Part shown: one piece after another, positions 34,207 to 42,058 of the stretch | How the letters are laid out: the number at the start of each line of letters is the position of its first letter | How positions within the stretch are numbered: the first letter of the stretch is position 1 | Assembly (NCBI GenBank): GCA_002688775.1 | Contig: NZDH01000006.1 | Span: 1 to 42,058 of the forward strand | Source: Candidatus Woesearchaeota archaeon | Lineage (GTDB): Archaea; Nanobdellota; Nanobdellia; Woesearchaeales; GW2011-AR4 | Direction: 5' to 3' | DNA: 42,058 bases | Notes under the pieces: model-generated | What the model was told of the DNA's origin: nothing | Database searches by the model: none | The model's input: the letters and a program-made list of their open reading frames with translations, nothing else | Position numbers and translations under genes: made by a program

Positions 34207-36657
34207 TTATTTCCCATTATTCTCTTTTACGACTTTAACAGTACCTACTACCTTATCATTAGACTCGAGCTTCATTACCTTTACTCCTTGTGTATTTCTT
34301 CCGATTACAGAAATATCGCGAGCAGGAACCCTTATTATAATCCCGTTCTTGCTTATAAAAATAACATCATCATCTTCTGTTAATGGACAGATAGAGACAA
34401 CTTTGCCATTTCTGTCACTGCATTGGATGTTTATGACACCAGAACCGCCTCTGTTGATCAGCCTGTATTCTGAAATTGCAGTTCTTTTTCCGAATCCATT
34501 TTCAGTTACAGTGAGTAAAGTATTTTTATCTGAAGCAACTACCATTCCAATTACTTCGTCTTTGTCCTTTAGACTTATTCCCCTAACACCTTGCGCAGAT
34601 CTTCCCGCTGACCTTACGTTTTTCTCCTCAAAACGCACGGCATTTCCGTTTTTCGTTGCCAGAATAATCTGCTGATTGCCGTCTGTTGATTCTACATTGA
34701 TTAGCTGATCATCCTTATCAAGAGTAATTGCTATTATGCCATGCCTTCGTGGATTGCTATACGCCATCAGCTCTGTTTTCTTGATGATTCCTTTTTTCGT
34801 GGACATGATCAGATAATGTCCACTATCAAATTTCCTTACAGGAACAAAAGCTGTTACAACCTCATCATTTCTCATTTCAACAAGATTTACAATTGCTTTT
34901 CCCCTAGCTTGCCTGCTTGCTTCTGGGATGTTGTAAACTTTAAGCCAATGCACTTTTCCCTTGTTTGTGAAGAATAATATGTAAGAATGGGTACTTGCGA
35001 CAAATATGTCCTTAACAATGTCCTTGTCTTTTGTTGTTGTCGCTATTACGCCTTTTCCGCCTCTGTGCTGGATTTTATATGTCTGTAATGGCAGTCTTTT
35101 TATGTAGCCTGAATTTGTGATTGTAATTGCCATTTCCTCGTCTTTTATCAGGTCTTCTGTTTCGATCTCTGTGCTTTCAACATCTGTAATCTGTGTTTTT
35201 CTGGTGTCATTATATTTCTGCTTTAGATCATTTAATTCTTTTTTTATTATATCGAGTATTTTCTGAGGATTTGAAAGAATAGACTTGAGCTCTTCAATCA
35301 GCTTCAATAAGCCTTTATGCTCTTGCCTTATCTTTTCCTGCTCGAGTGATGTAAGCCTTTGCAATCTCATCTCAAGAATTGCAGTTGCCTGCTCTGTTGT
35401 TAAGCTATAGTTTGATATCAATGATTGCCTTGCAACATCTACGGATTTGCTTTCTTTAATCAGTTTAATAACATTATTTATGTTTGATAATGCAATTATC
35501 AATCCTTCAAGAATATGTGCTCTTGTCTGTGCCTTGTTTAAATCAAATAAAGTTCTTTTTCTTACAACATCTTTTCTATGCTCTATGTAATTATGAATCA
35601 GGCTTTTTATGTTCAGGATTTTTGGCTCATTATTCACAAGAGCAAGCATTATGATGCCAAATGTTGTCTGCATTCTGGAATGCCGGAACAATTGGTTAAG
35701 AACAACATTTGGATCAGCATCTTTCTTGAGCTCAACAACAACCCTTATTCCATGCCTGTCGCTTTCATCCCTTAAATCGGAAATTCCGTTAATTTTTTTA
35801 TCTCTTACAAGATCTGCTATCTCCTCAAGCAGTTCTGATTTATTTACCATGAACGGTATTTCATCTACAATTATAACTTGCCTGTTCTTGCCTTGCTCTA
35901 TGTTTGTTTTTGCCCTTACAAGAATTTTTCCTCTGCCAGTTGAATAAGCCTGCCTTATACCTTCTTTGCCGCAAATTAAAGCGCCAGTTGGAAAATCGGG
36001 ACCCTGAATAATGGCCATTAGCTCTTCTATTGAGATTTCTGAGTTATCTATTTGCTTGATTATTGCATCAATTACCTCACCAAGGTTATGAGGTGGAATG
36101 TTTGTTGCCATTCCAACTGCAATTCCAGAACTTCCGTTTATCAAAAGATTGGGTAGTTTTGAAGGTAAAACAAGCGGCTCTGTTATGCTGTTGTCAAAAT
36201 TAGGGATGAATTTAACTGTTCTCTTATCAATATCTTCAAGCATTTCTTCTGCTAGTTTGGTTAATCTACACTCAGTATATCTCATGGCCGCAGCAGGATC
36301 ACCATCAACACTTCCAAAGTTTCCTTGTCCATCAACTAGTTTATATCTCATTGAGAAATCTTGTGCGAGTCTTACTAAAGTATCGTAAATGGAAGTATCA
36401 CCATGCGGATGGAATTTAGCCATGCAGTTTCCAACAACGTTTGCTGATTTCTTGAAAGGCTTATTATGCAGCAATCCACTTTCCCACATTGTGTAAAGAA
36501 CACGTCTATGAACTGGTTTAAGCCCATCTCTTGCATCCGGCAAAGCCCTTCCAACAATAACAGACATTGAGTAATCCAAGTAGCTCTGTTTCATCTCCTC
36601 TTGAATAGCCCTGGGTACTATTCTTGTGCCTAATTTTTGCTCATTTTCTTCTGTCAT
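34207..36657 (-). CDS. gyrA: DNA gyrase subunit A
   Basis: SYLDYSMSVIVGRALPDARDGLKPVHRRVLYTM; AAMRYTECRL catalytic Tyr; C-terminal beta-pinwheel repeats. Confidence 0.97.
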   Translation of the reverse strand: MTEENEQKLGTRIVPRAIQEEMKQSYLDYSMSVIVGRALPDARDGLKPVHRRVLYTMWESGLLHNKPFKKSANVVGNCMAKFHPHGDTSIYDTLVRLAQDFSMRYKLVDGQGNFGSVDGDPAAAMRYTECRLTKLAEEMLEDIDKRTVKFIPNFDNSITEPLVLPSKLPNLLINGSSGIAVGMATNIPPHNLGEVIDAIIKQIDNSEISIEELMAIIQGPDFPTGALICGKEGIRQAYSTGRGKILVRAKTNIEQGKNRQVIIVDEIPFMVNKSELLEEIADLVRDKKINGISDLRDESDRHGIRVVVELKKDADPNVVLNQLFRHSRMQTTFGIIMLALVNNEPKILNIKSLIHNYIEHRKDVVRKRTLFDLNKAQTRAHILEGLIIALSNINNVIKLIKESKSVDVARQSLISNYSLTTEQATAILEMRLQRLTSLEQEKIRQEHKGLLKLIEELKSILSNPQKILDIIKKELNDLKQKYNDTRKTQITDVESTEIETEDLIKDEEMAITITNSGYIKRLPLQTYKIQHRGGKGVIATTTKDKDIVKDIFVASTHSYILFFTNKGKVHWLKVYNIPEASRQARGKAIVNLVEMRNDEVVTAFVPVRKFDSGHYLIMSTKKGIIKKTELMAYSNPRRHGIIAITLDKDDQLINVESTDGNQQIILATKNGNAVRFEEKNVRSAGRSAQGVRGISLKDKDEVIGMVVASDKNTLLTVTENGFGKRTAISEYRLINRGGSGVINIQCSDRNGKVVSICPLTEDDDVIFISKNGIIIRVPARDISVIGRNTQGVKVMKLESNDKVVGTVKVVKENNGK

Positions 36658-36833
36658 TTTTCATAGAATTTGAATGTTGTTTATCGTCTATAAAATGGTA
36701 GTTTAAGGGGTTTATAATTGTTATGTTTTTATGATTTATTTTCTATATTGAAGATAAATAGTACTCTGTTTGTTATTTTTATGTGTCTTAAATTTTTGAA
36801 ATGTTTAAATACAAGTATATTTTTGATTAAAAT

Positions 36834-37478
36834 ATGAAACCAAAATCTCGTAGTGCTGTAATTAAAAAACATTTTCGTGTTACAATTTTTGGATCAGCTC
36901 GCATTAAAAAAGGTGATCCAAGATACAAGCTGATCTATTCTTTAGCCAAAAAGATTGCAGCAGAAGGCATAGATATTGTAACTGGGGGTGGGCCTGGACT
37001 GATGGATGCTGCAAGTAGAGGCCATCATGCCGGCAGAGGGAAAAATTATGTGAATACCATAGGTCTTACCATTCATTTACCAAAGGAACAGAAACAAAGT
37101 TATCATCTGGATATCAAAAAAGATTTCAGCAGATTTTCTAGAAGACTCGATAATTTTATGAGCTTATCAAATGTCGTAGTTGTTGCTCCAGGGGGGATTG
37201 GAACTTTATTGGAGTTTTTGTATACATTGCAGCTGATGCAAGTAGGTTTCACCTGCGATATCCCAATAATACTGATGGGAGGCGCGTGGAAAGATCTGGT
37301 TAGGTGGATAAAAAATGATCCTATGAAAAAGGGTTTTCTAGATAAAAATGACCTTGACCCAGTTTTTATTGTCAATAACAGCACTGACGCCATGAAGATA
37401 ATAAGGAAGGCCCGCAAAGAATATCAGAATAAAAACAAAAATATATGCTTAAACATTAGAAAATATAAAATTAAGTAA
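36834..37478 (+). CDS. LOG family protein
   Basis: FGSARIKKGDPRY, VTGGGPGLMDAASRGHHAG, APGGIGTLLEFLYTLQLMQ. Confidence 0.9.
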   Translation: MKPKSRSAVIKKHFRVTIFGSARIKKGDPRYKLIYSLAKKIAAEGIDIVTGGGPGLMDAASRGHHAGRGKNYVNTIGLTIHLPKEQKQSYHLDIKKDFSRFSRRLDNFMSLSNVVVVAPGGIGTLLEFLYTLQLMQVGFTCDIPIILMGGAWKDLVRWIKNDPMKKGFLDKNDLDPVFIVNNSTDAMKIIRKARKEYQNKNKNICLNIRKYKIK

Positions 37479-37485
37479 ATTAGAA

Positions 37486-37626
37486 TTACAATTTTTTTAT
37501 AATATTTCTGTGAATTGAAAAATCACGATTACAATAAACGCATTTCTTCCTTTTGCTTGTTAAAATATTGTTTCTGCTGTTATATTTCATTTTGTTCTTG
37601 CATTTTGGGCATTGCAGGAGAAACAT
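37486..37626 (-). CDS. 46-aa zinc-ribbon protein
   Basis: MFLLQCPKCKNKMKYNSRNNILTSKRKKCVYCNRDFSIHRNIIKKL; ATG at 37626 avoids overlap with scpB. Confidence 0.75.
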   Translation of the reverse strand: MFLLQCPKCKNKMKYNSRNNILTSKRKKCVYCNRDFSIHRNIIKKL

Positions 37627-37639
37627 TTTAAGAATAAAT

Positions 37640-38665
37640 TTAATTTTCTTTATTTTCTTCTTTGCTCTTTTTTGGGCCATGCAGCATTTCGTCGACTTTT
37701 TGACCTACCTTTGCTTCCATATCCGGAGTGAGTTTAATCCCTTCGCTTTTCTTTTTTTGTTCATGTGGCTCATTTTTTTCATTAGGATGTTGGAGTTGTT
37801 CAGTCTTTTGTTCTGATTTTTCTTGCTTTGGTGCTTCATCTGGAGTTTCTTCCTTAGTATTTTCTTTTTCTGTATTTGTATCTTCTCTTGGTTCTTCAAC
37901 CACATCTAGATTTCCGAGTTTTTCTTTTTCTACAATAACACTTGGAGTTTTTGCAACATCTTCAGATTTATTTTCTGTAGGTTTTTGCTTTGATTCATAT
38001 GTGTCCAATGGAACTTTAAATTCCTCGCCTGATTTGTCCAGTGATTCTATTTCTTTCTTTATTTTTTCATCTTCCTTTTTTAGATCCTCTGCCCTTTTTG
38101 CCTGGTCTTCCTTTATTCTTGAAACTTCCTCTTCTTTTGACTTGATTGCCTTGGCTATACTGGCAAAATCCTGGAATTGATCTTTTAGTTTTTCTTCTGT
38201 AAGATCAAAATATTTGAAGAATTTTTCAGTAAGCTTGATCAAATTGGTTCTCCCATGCTTTTGCCGGGTTATATAGCTCGATTTTTCCAATTCTACAAGA
38301 TGGTCATATGCCTTGTTTGTTCTTATCTTTATCAAATCCGACTGCAAAATAGGGTATTTAAAGGCAACAACAGCAAGAGTTTCAAGCACACTCCTTGTAA
38401 GTTCTGTTTCTGTAACAATCTTCCTTACTATTGGTATGAAATGGTCCCTTACAGTAAATTTCCATGAATCTCCTTCCTCAACAAGCATCAAGCTTGACTG
38501 CTTTTCGTCATATTCGTTCTTTAGCTCATTCAGCGCTGTGATTACGTCTTCCTTTCTTGAGCGGCATAATTTGCTTATATCATCAAGATTTATTTTATGC
38601 CCTACAGAAAATAGAACTGCTTCAACTTTGCTTTTTACACCTGCTTTTTTTAGCTCCGCCATCAT
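37640..38665 (-). CDS. scpB: Segregation and condensation protein B-like, with long acidic C-terminal tail
   Basis: VEAVLFSVGHKINLDDISKL...ETLAVVAFKYPILQSDLIKIRTNKAYDHLVELEKSSYITRQKHGRTNLIKLTEKFFKYF. Confidence 0.88.
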   Translation of the reverse strand: MMAELKKAGVKSKVEAVLFSVGHKINLDDISKLCRSRKEDVITALNELKNEYDEKQSSLMLVEEGDSWKFTVRDHFIPIVRKIVTETELTRSVLETLAVVAFKYPILQSDLIKIRTNKAYDHLVELEKSSYITRQKHGRTNLIKLTEKFFKYFDLTEEKLKDQFQDFASIAKAIKSKEEEVSRIKEDQAKRAEDLKKEDEKIKKEIESLDKSGEEFKVPLDTYESKQKPTENKSEDVAKTPSVIVEKEKLGNLDVVEEPREDTNTEKENTKEETPDEAPKQEKSEQKTEQLQHPNEKNEPHEQKKKSEGIKLTPDMEAKVGQKVDEMLHGPKKSKEENKEN

Positions 38666-39246
38666 ACTAAAGCATAGATATCTTTCTCTTTTTTAATCTT
38701 TTTTTCTTTAATTAGATTATTTACGAAAATTTCAAGTTCTTTTTTATCAACTCCGGTGACTTGTGAGAGCTGCTCAAGTGAAAGTTTACTTACTTTCAGG
38801 CATATCAAGATCGAATTATGGAGGATGGCATTCATGTTGCTTCTTAAGAAATCATTTTCAGATTTTGATTTCTTTACAATCATATCAACATTATGAAGCC
38901 TGGCCTGCAGATCATTCAGAAAGTTTGATATTTCCTGTTTGGAAATGGATAATTCATCCGGCTTTTCAACTTCAAGCGATGATGGCATGTACTCAAAACA
39001 GAAACTAATCAATTTTTTTGTGCCTTTTATAACCAAATCTAGCTCTACAAATTTGCTCCATAATTTGCCTTGTTCCTTTATATCAGAATAATGCTCATTT
39101 AGTATGGCCAAGTCAGAATCCTTCCTTATATGGTCTGTGTACTCCTTCAATGAATTTTCGACATGCTCCTTTGGCTTGCCTAAAACCTCAATAATAGTCT
39201 TGCATCTAATATGTGATTTTTCTCCTTGTTTTTCAGTTTCAACCAT
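38662..39246 (-). CDS. Hypothetical protein translationally coupled to scpB
   Basis: HIRCKTIIEVLGKPKEHVENSLKEY...GKLWSKFVELDLVIKGTKKLISFCFEYMPSSLEVEKPDEL; overlaps scpB by 4 bp. Confidence 0.8.
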   Translation of the reverse strand: MVETEKQGEKSHIRCKTIIEVLGKPKEHVENSLKEYTDHIRKDSDLAILNEHYSDIKEQGKLWSKFVELDLVIKGTKKLISFCFEYMPSSLEVEKPDELSISKQEISNFLNDLQARLHNVDMIVKKSKSENDFLRSNMNAILHNSILICLKVSKLSLEQLSQVTGVDKKELEIFVNNLIKEKKIKKEKDIYALV

Positions 39247-39339
39247 TAGTTTTCAGAAACTAAACCGGTTTAAAAATGTTTCCAACTTTAGGCAGGATAT
39301 ATGGAAAATTATTTATACACAACAATATAAGATTTTGGT

Positions 39340-39981
39340 ATGGCAGCTATAATTCACTGGCTAGTGCCAAAGGAAAAGAGATTCTTTGAAATGCTGGCAG
39401 AGCAGTCACAAAACGTTCTGAATGGTGCTAAGGAGTTAAAGCATTTTGTATATAATTATTCTGAATTTGAAAGAAATGAAAGAAAATATAAATATCAGGT
39501 TATAAAGGATCTAGAACATAAAGGCGATGAAATAGCTCATAGTATCATTGACAAGCTTGACAAAAATTTCAGAACCTCAATTAATAAGGGGTATATAAAA
39601 CAGTTAACTGTTCTTTTGGATGATATTTTAAATTTGATAGATGCTGTTGCTTCAAGATTCGTTATATTCGGCATTGAGAGAGTAAATGATTATATACTAA
39701 AATTGACTGATTTAATAGCTGATGTTGTTGATGAGCTAAATAAAACTATTTTGGGGTTGCGAGATTTAAAGGACATCAAGAGTAAATTTCAAAGAGTATA
39801 CGAATTGGAAAAGGAAGCAGATAAGATATATGGAGATGCCCTATCAGATCTGTTTCATTATTACAAAAATCCAGTGGATATCATAAAATATAAGGAAATT
39901 TATGAGTTATTGGAAGGCATAGCTGATAAGTGCAAAGATGTGATGAAGCTAGTCAAAAGTGTAGCTATCAAACAACTATGA
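39340..39981 (+). CDS. DUF47 / PhoU-like protein
   Basis: WLVPKEKRFFEMLAEQSQNVLNGAKEL...IKDLEHKGDEIAHSIIDKLDKNFRTSI...LLDDILNLIDAVASRFVIF. Confidence 0.88.
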   Translation: MAAIIHWLVPKEKRFFEMLAEQSQNVLNGAKELKHFVYNYSEFERNERKYKYQVIKDLEHKGDEIAHSIIDKLDKNFRTSINKGYIKQLTVLLDDILNLIDAVASRFVIFGIERVNDYILKLTDLIADVVDELNKTILGLRDLKDIKSKFQRVYELEKEADKIYGDALSDLFHYYKNPVDIIKYKEIYELLEGIADKCKDVMKLVKSVAIKQL

Positions 39982-39984
39982 TTT

Positions 39985-40788
39985 TTATCTTCTCCATATC
40001 AGTATCATATTCAATAATACAGACAATACCAGAAGGAAGAGGATGATTAGGTCTTTTGCTCTTTCATTGCTGGATTCATAAACAAATTCAGATTCTTTTA
40101 CAGCAGCTCCTGTTGCTTGATTAGGGTTTTTTTGATTATTTTCTGTTCTTAGATGAATTATATTTTCAAATTCCTCATTTTCTGATGCTTCGTTTGTTTC
40201 AACTTCTTTAGTGGCTACTGGAATTTCTTTATTATTATTCTCTTCATTTATCAACTGGGGATTATCTATTTCGTTTGTTGTATCGAGTTTATTTTCTTCA
40301 TTGATTTCTGTCTTATTCTCTTCTTTAGATTCTTCTTCTGTTTTAGGTTGTGTTGGTTCAATATTTTCAATTCTGCCCTGTTCATTTTCTATTTTTTCTT
40401 CTATTATTTTTATTGTTTGTATATCGATATTGTTGTCTTTGTTTGTATCATCACATTCAACATAAATTTTTGAGATGATTTTGTATTCTCCTGTCTTCAG
40501 ATTTGGAGAATATTTGCTTGAGGTTTTCTGCTTTGAGATTGAACGATTTGTCCAAGGCTTGTATTTCTTGATGATTTTGTCGTTTAAATCTATTATTTCA
40601 GCTCTGCCAGTGATGTTTGTAGGTATTCCGTCTACTTTGATGGCCCTCATTCGCCATACAAACTCTTCTACAGTAAATTCTTCATCATCAACAATTATGT
40701 CAATTTTATAATCACATTCGGGTGCTTGAGCATAAGAAATATAAGGCAAAACCATTACAATAGCAAGAATTATAAATATAGACTTCAT
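39985..40788 (-). CDS. Secreted or cell-surface protein with Ig-like N-terminus, acidic E/N-rich linker and C-terminal TM anchor
   Basis: Signal MKSIFIILAIVMVLPYISYAQA; C-terminal DLIILFLLVLSVLLNMILIWRR. Confidence 0.75.
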   Translation of the reverse strand: MKSIFIILAIVMVLPYISYAQAPECDYKIDIIVDDEEFTVEEFVWRMRAIKVDGIPTNITGRAEIIDLNDKIIKKYKPWTNRSISKQKTSSKYSPNLKTGEYKIISKIYVECDDTNKDNNIDIQTIKIIEEKIENEQGRIENIEPTQPKTEEESKEENKTEINEENKLDTTNEIDNPQLINEENNNKEIPVATKEVETNEASENEEFENIIHLRTENNQKNPNQATGAAVKESEFVYESSNERAKDLIILFLLVLSVLLNMILIWRR

Positions 40789-40912
40789 TTATGCTAAAAA
40801 CATAGTGAGTTATTTATTATTTGTGGAACAAAATTTGTACAATATCACTATCAGGTAATGCTAACAAAAGTTTTAATAGAAACGCTATACATTTGAAAAA
40901 GGGTGAGTTTAA

Positions 40913-41557
40913 GTGGGGTTTTTAAAGTTCTTAAAGAGGGAGAAAAAGACGGATAATTTAGAGGAATTAGATTTGCCTCCTGAACCACCGGCATTAGAGG
41001 GCTTTGATGAAGGCTCTGATCTTGAATTTCCAGATTTGGGTGAACAAAAGCTTCCAAGTTCTGATAAAGTACCTGCTGATATTCCTGAAGAAGATGGTTT
41101 GCCTGAATTAGAAGAAGACATGCCTAACTTCCCAACAATTCCTGACGTTGAAGAAAACCCAATGCCACCTATACCTCCAATTAGTGCTCCTCCACAAACT
41201 CCTGAAGCTGAAATTTCCCCGCCAATCATTGAAAGCGAAAAAGAGGATTTAGTTCAAACTCCTGTTGAGCCACAAATCCAGGCAAAACCAGTAAAGAAAC
41301 TATTTGATCATGAGAAAAAAGCTCCTGAAGTAAGACCAGGCAAACATAAAGTTTATGTCAGAGTCGACAGATACAAAAATACCCTTGATAGCATCAGTTT
41401 GGTTAGGGGTGATTTAAGAAATTCTGAAAAGATGTTAATCAAAATGGATAATATAAAAAATGCGAAGGATAGATCATTTGAGAAGGCTAAATCCTCCCTT
41501 ACTGACTTACAAAAAAAACTTATTTTTATTGATAAAACATTATTCAAGGGTGAGTAA
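40913..41557 (+). CDS. DPANN-type modular protein: amphipathic N-terminus, acidic/Pro-rich linker, C-terminal helical module (gene 1 of 3)
   Basis: GTG start with GGGTGAG upstream: MGFLKFLKREKKTDNLEELDLPPEPPALEGF...; C-terminal HKVYVRVDRYKNTLDSISLVRGDLRNSEKMLIKMDNIKNAKDRSFEKAKSSLTDLQKKLIFIDKTLFKGE. Confidence 0.85.
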   Translation: MGFLKFLKREKKTDNLEELDLPPEPPALEGFDEGSDLEFPDLGEQKLPSSDKVPADIPEEDGLPELEEDMPNFPTIPDVEENPMPPIPPISAPPQTPEAEISPPIIESEKEDLVQTPVEPQIQAKPVKKLFDHEKKAPEVRPGKHKVYVRVDRYKNTLDSISLVRGDLRNSEKMLIKMDNIKNAKDRSFEKAKSSLTDLQKKLIFIDKTLFKGE

Positions 41558-41559
41558 AA

Positions 41560-41799
41560 ATGACAGACCATAAAGGAGCTCCTGTTTTCGTCAAAGTAGA
41601 TGAATATAAGGAGATTTTAGATGTATTAGACCTGATTAAGGGCAGGATTAAAGACATAAAGGAAACTTTAGGCAGCATAGATCAGCTAAGAAATGAGGAA
41701 GATTCAGAAATATCAATGTGGAATCGTACAGTGGAAGATATAGAGAAAAAAATTGATAATATTGATAAGATTATGTTTGAGCCTGAACAATCATGGTAA
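41560..41799 (+). CDS. Stand-alone helical module protein homologous to the C-terminus of the preceding gene (gene 2 of 3)
   Basis: GAPVFVKVDEYKEILDVLDLIKGRIKDIKETLGSIDQLRNEEDSEISMWNRTVEDIEKKIDNIDKIMFEPE; GGGTGAG upstream. Confidence 0.88.
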   Translation: MTDHKGAPVFVKVDEYKEILDVLDLIKGRIKDIKETLGSIDQLRNEEDSEISMWNRTVEDIEKKIDNIDKIMFEPEQSW

Positions 41800-42058
41800 A
41801 TAATCCAAAAAAACAAGACGGTGAACTATTTTTTGTAGAAATTAAGGAGCCTGCTGAAGTCAGGAGAAATATTCTTGAATCCTTAAGAAATATACTTGAG
41901 ATGCTAAAGGAGTTTGAAAAATTTAAGCATATAAGGCATGAGAAAAGTGAAAAAATACAGAAATTAAGGGGATTGGTGAGAGGCACCAACAAGATGATGG
42001 GAAGGTTAAGAGTTAGTTTGCCTCAAACAAGCCTTAGAGGAGTTGTTGTAAAACAAGT
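41793..42058 (+). CDS. Third gene of the cluster, truncated by the window end (not in ORF track)
   Basis: ATG at 41793 overlaps the previous stop: MVNNPKKQDGELFFVEIKEPAEVRRNILESLRNILEMLKEFEKFKHIRHEKSEKIQKLRGLVRGTNKMMGRLRVSLPQTSLRGVVVKQ... Confidence 0.85.
   Translation, partial: MVNNPKKQDGELFFVEIKEPAEVRRNILESLRNILEMLKEFEKFKHIRHEKSEKIQKLRGLVRGTNKMMGRLRVSLPQTSLRGVVVKQ

Noticed and set aside
36834-37478. LOG protein as a cytokinin or defence gene
   Set aside because: LOG-family phosphoribohydrolases are widespread housekeeping enzymes; nothing nearby supports a special role.
37728-38696. Plus-strand Ser/Phe/Cys-rich ORFs opposite scpB
   Set aside because: Antisense of the acidic ScpB tail and core.
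1-42058. CRISPR array, rRNA or tRNA genes
   Set aside because: No regularly spaced identical repeats with unique spacers were seen, and no rRNA segments or convincing tRNA cloverleaf were recognised by eye. A tRNAscan/Infernal run would be needed to exclude tRNAs fully.

Overview
This is a compact, AT-rich archaeal window with DPANN (Woesearchaeota/Pacearchaeota-like) character. It has about 50 densely packed genes, many with overlapping ends and short archaeal promoters. The recognisable core includes aIF5B/infB, Trm1, aEF-1beta with its zinc-ribbon partner, RtcA, a riboflavin cluster (RibH, archaeal RibC, CTP-dependent RibK), DUF460, an NMD3-like protein, signal peptidase I, TFS, thymidylate kinase, dUTPase, Taw1/TYW1, a MoxR-VWA pair, a dolichol-kinase-like protein, PAP2, the archaeal CCA enzyme, GyrA, a LOG protein, ScpB with an unknown partner, and a DUF47/PhoU-like protein. 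The accessory content includes a TnpB element with a visible omegaRNA-like 3' end next to the aEF-1beta operon, and a RelE-like toxin paired with an unusual wHTH-like antitoxin behind nested palindromes. There are also two large low-complexity proteins with internal repeats. The best candidate for an undescribed system is the right-edge cluster of three tandem genes (40913 to beyond 42058). Its products share a small helical module, and the first carries an amphipathic/proline-rich N-terminus that resembles the unlinked protein at 23492-24358. That protein in turn shares a C-terminal hairpin module with the giant coiled-coil protein at the left edge. Three coding regions absent from the ORF track were found: a zinc ribbon at 10356-10532, a possible 40-aa ORF at 25512-25634, and the truncated gene starting at 41793. 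All calls come from reading the sequence and protein motifs. No searches were run.
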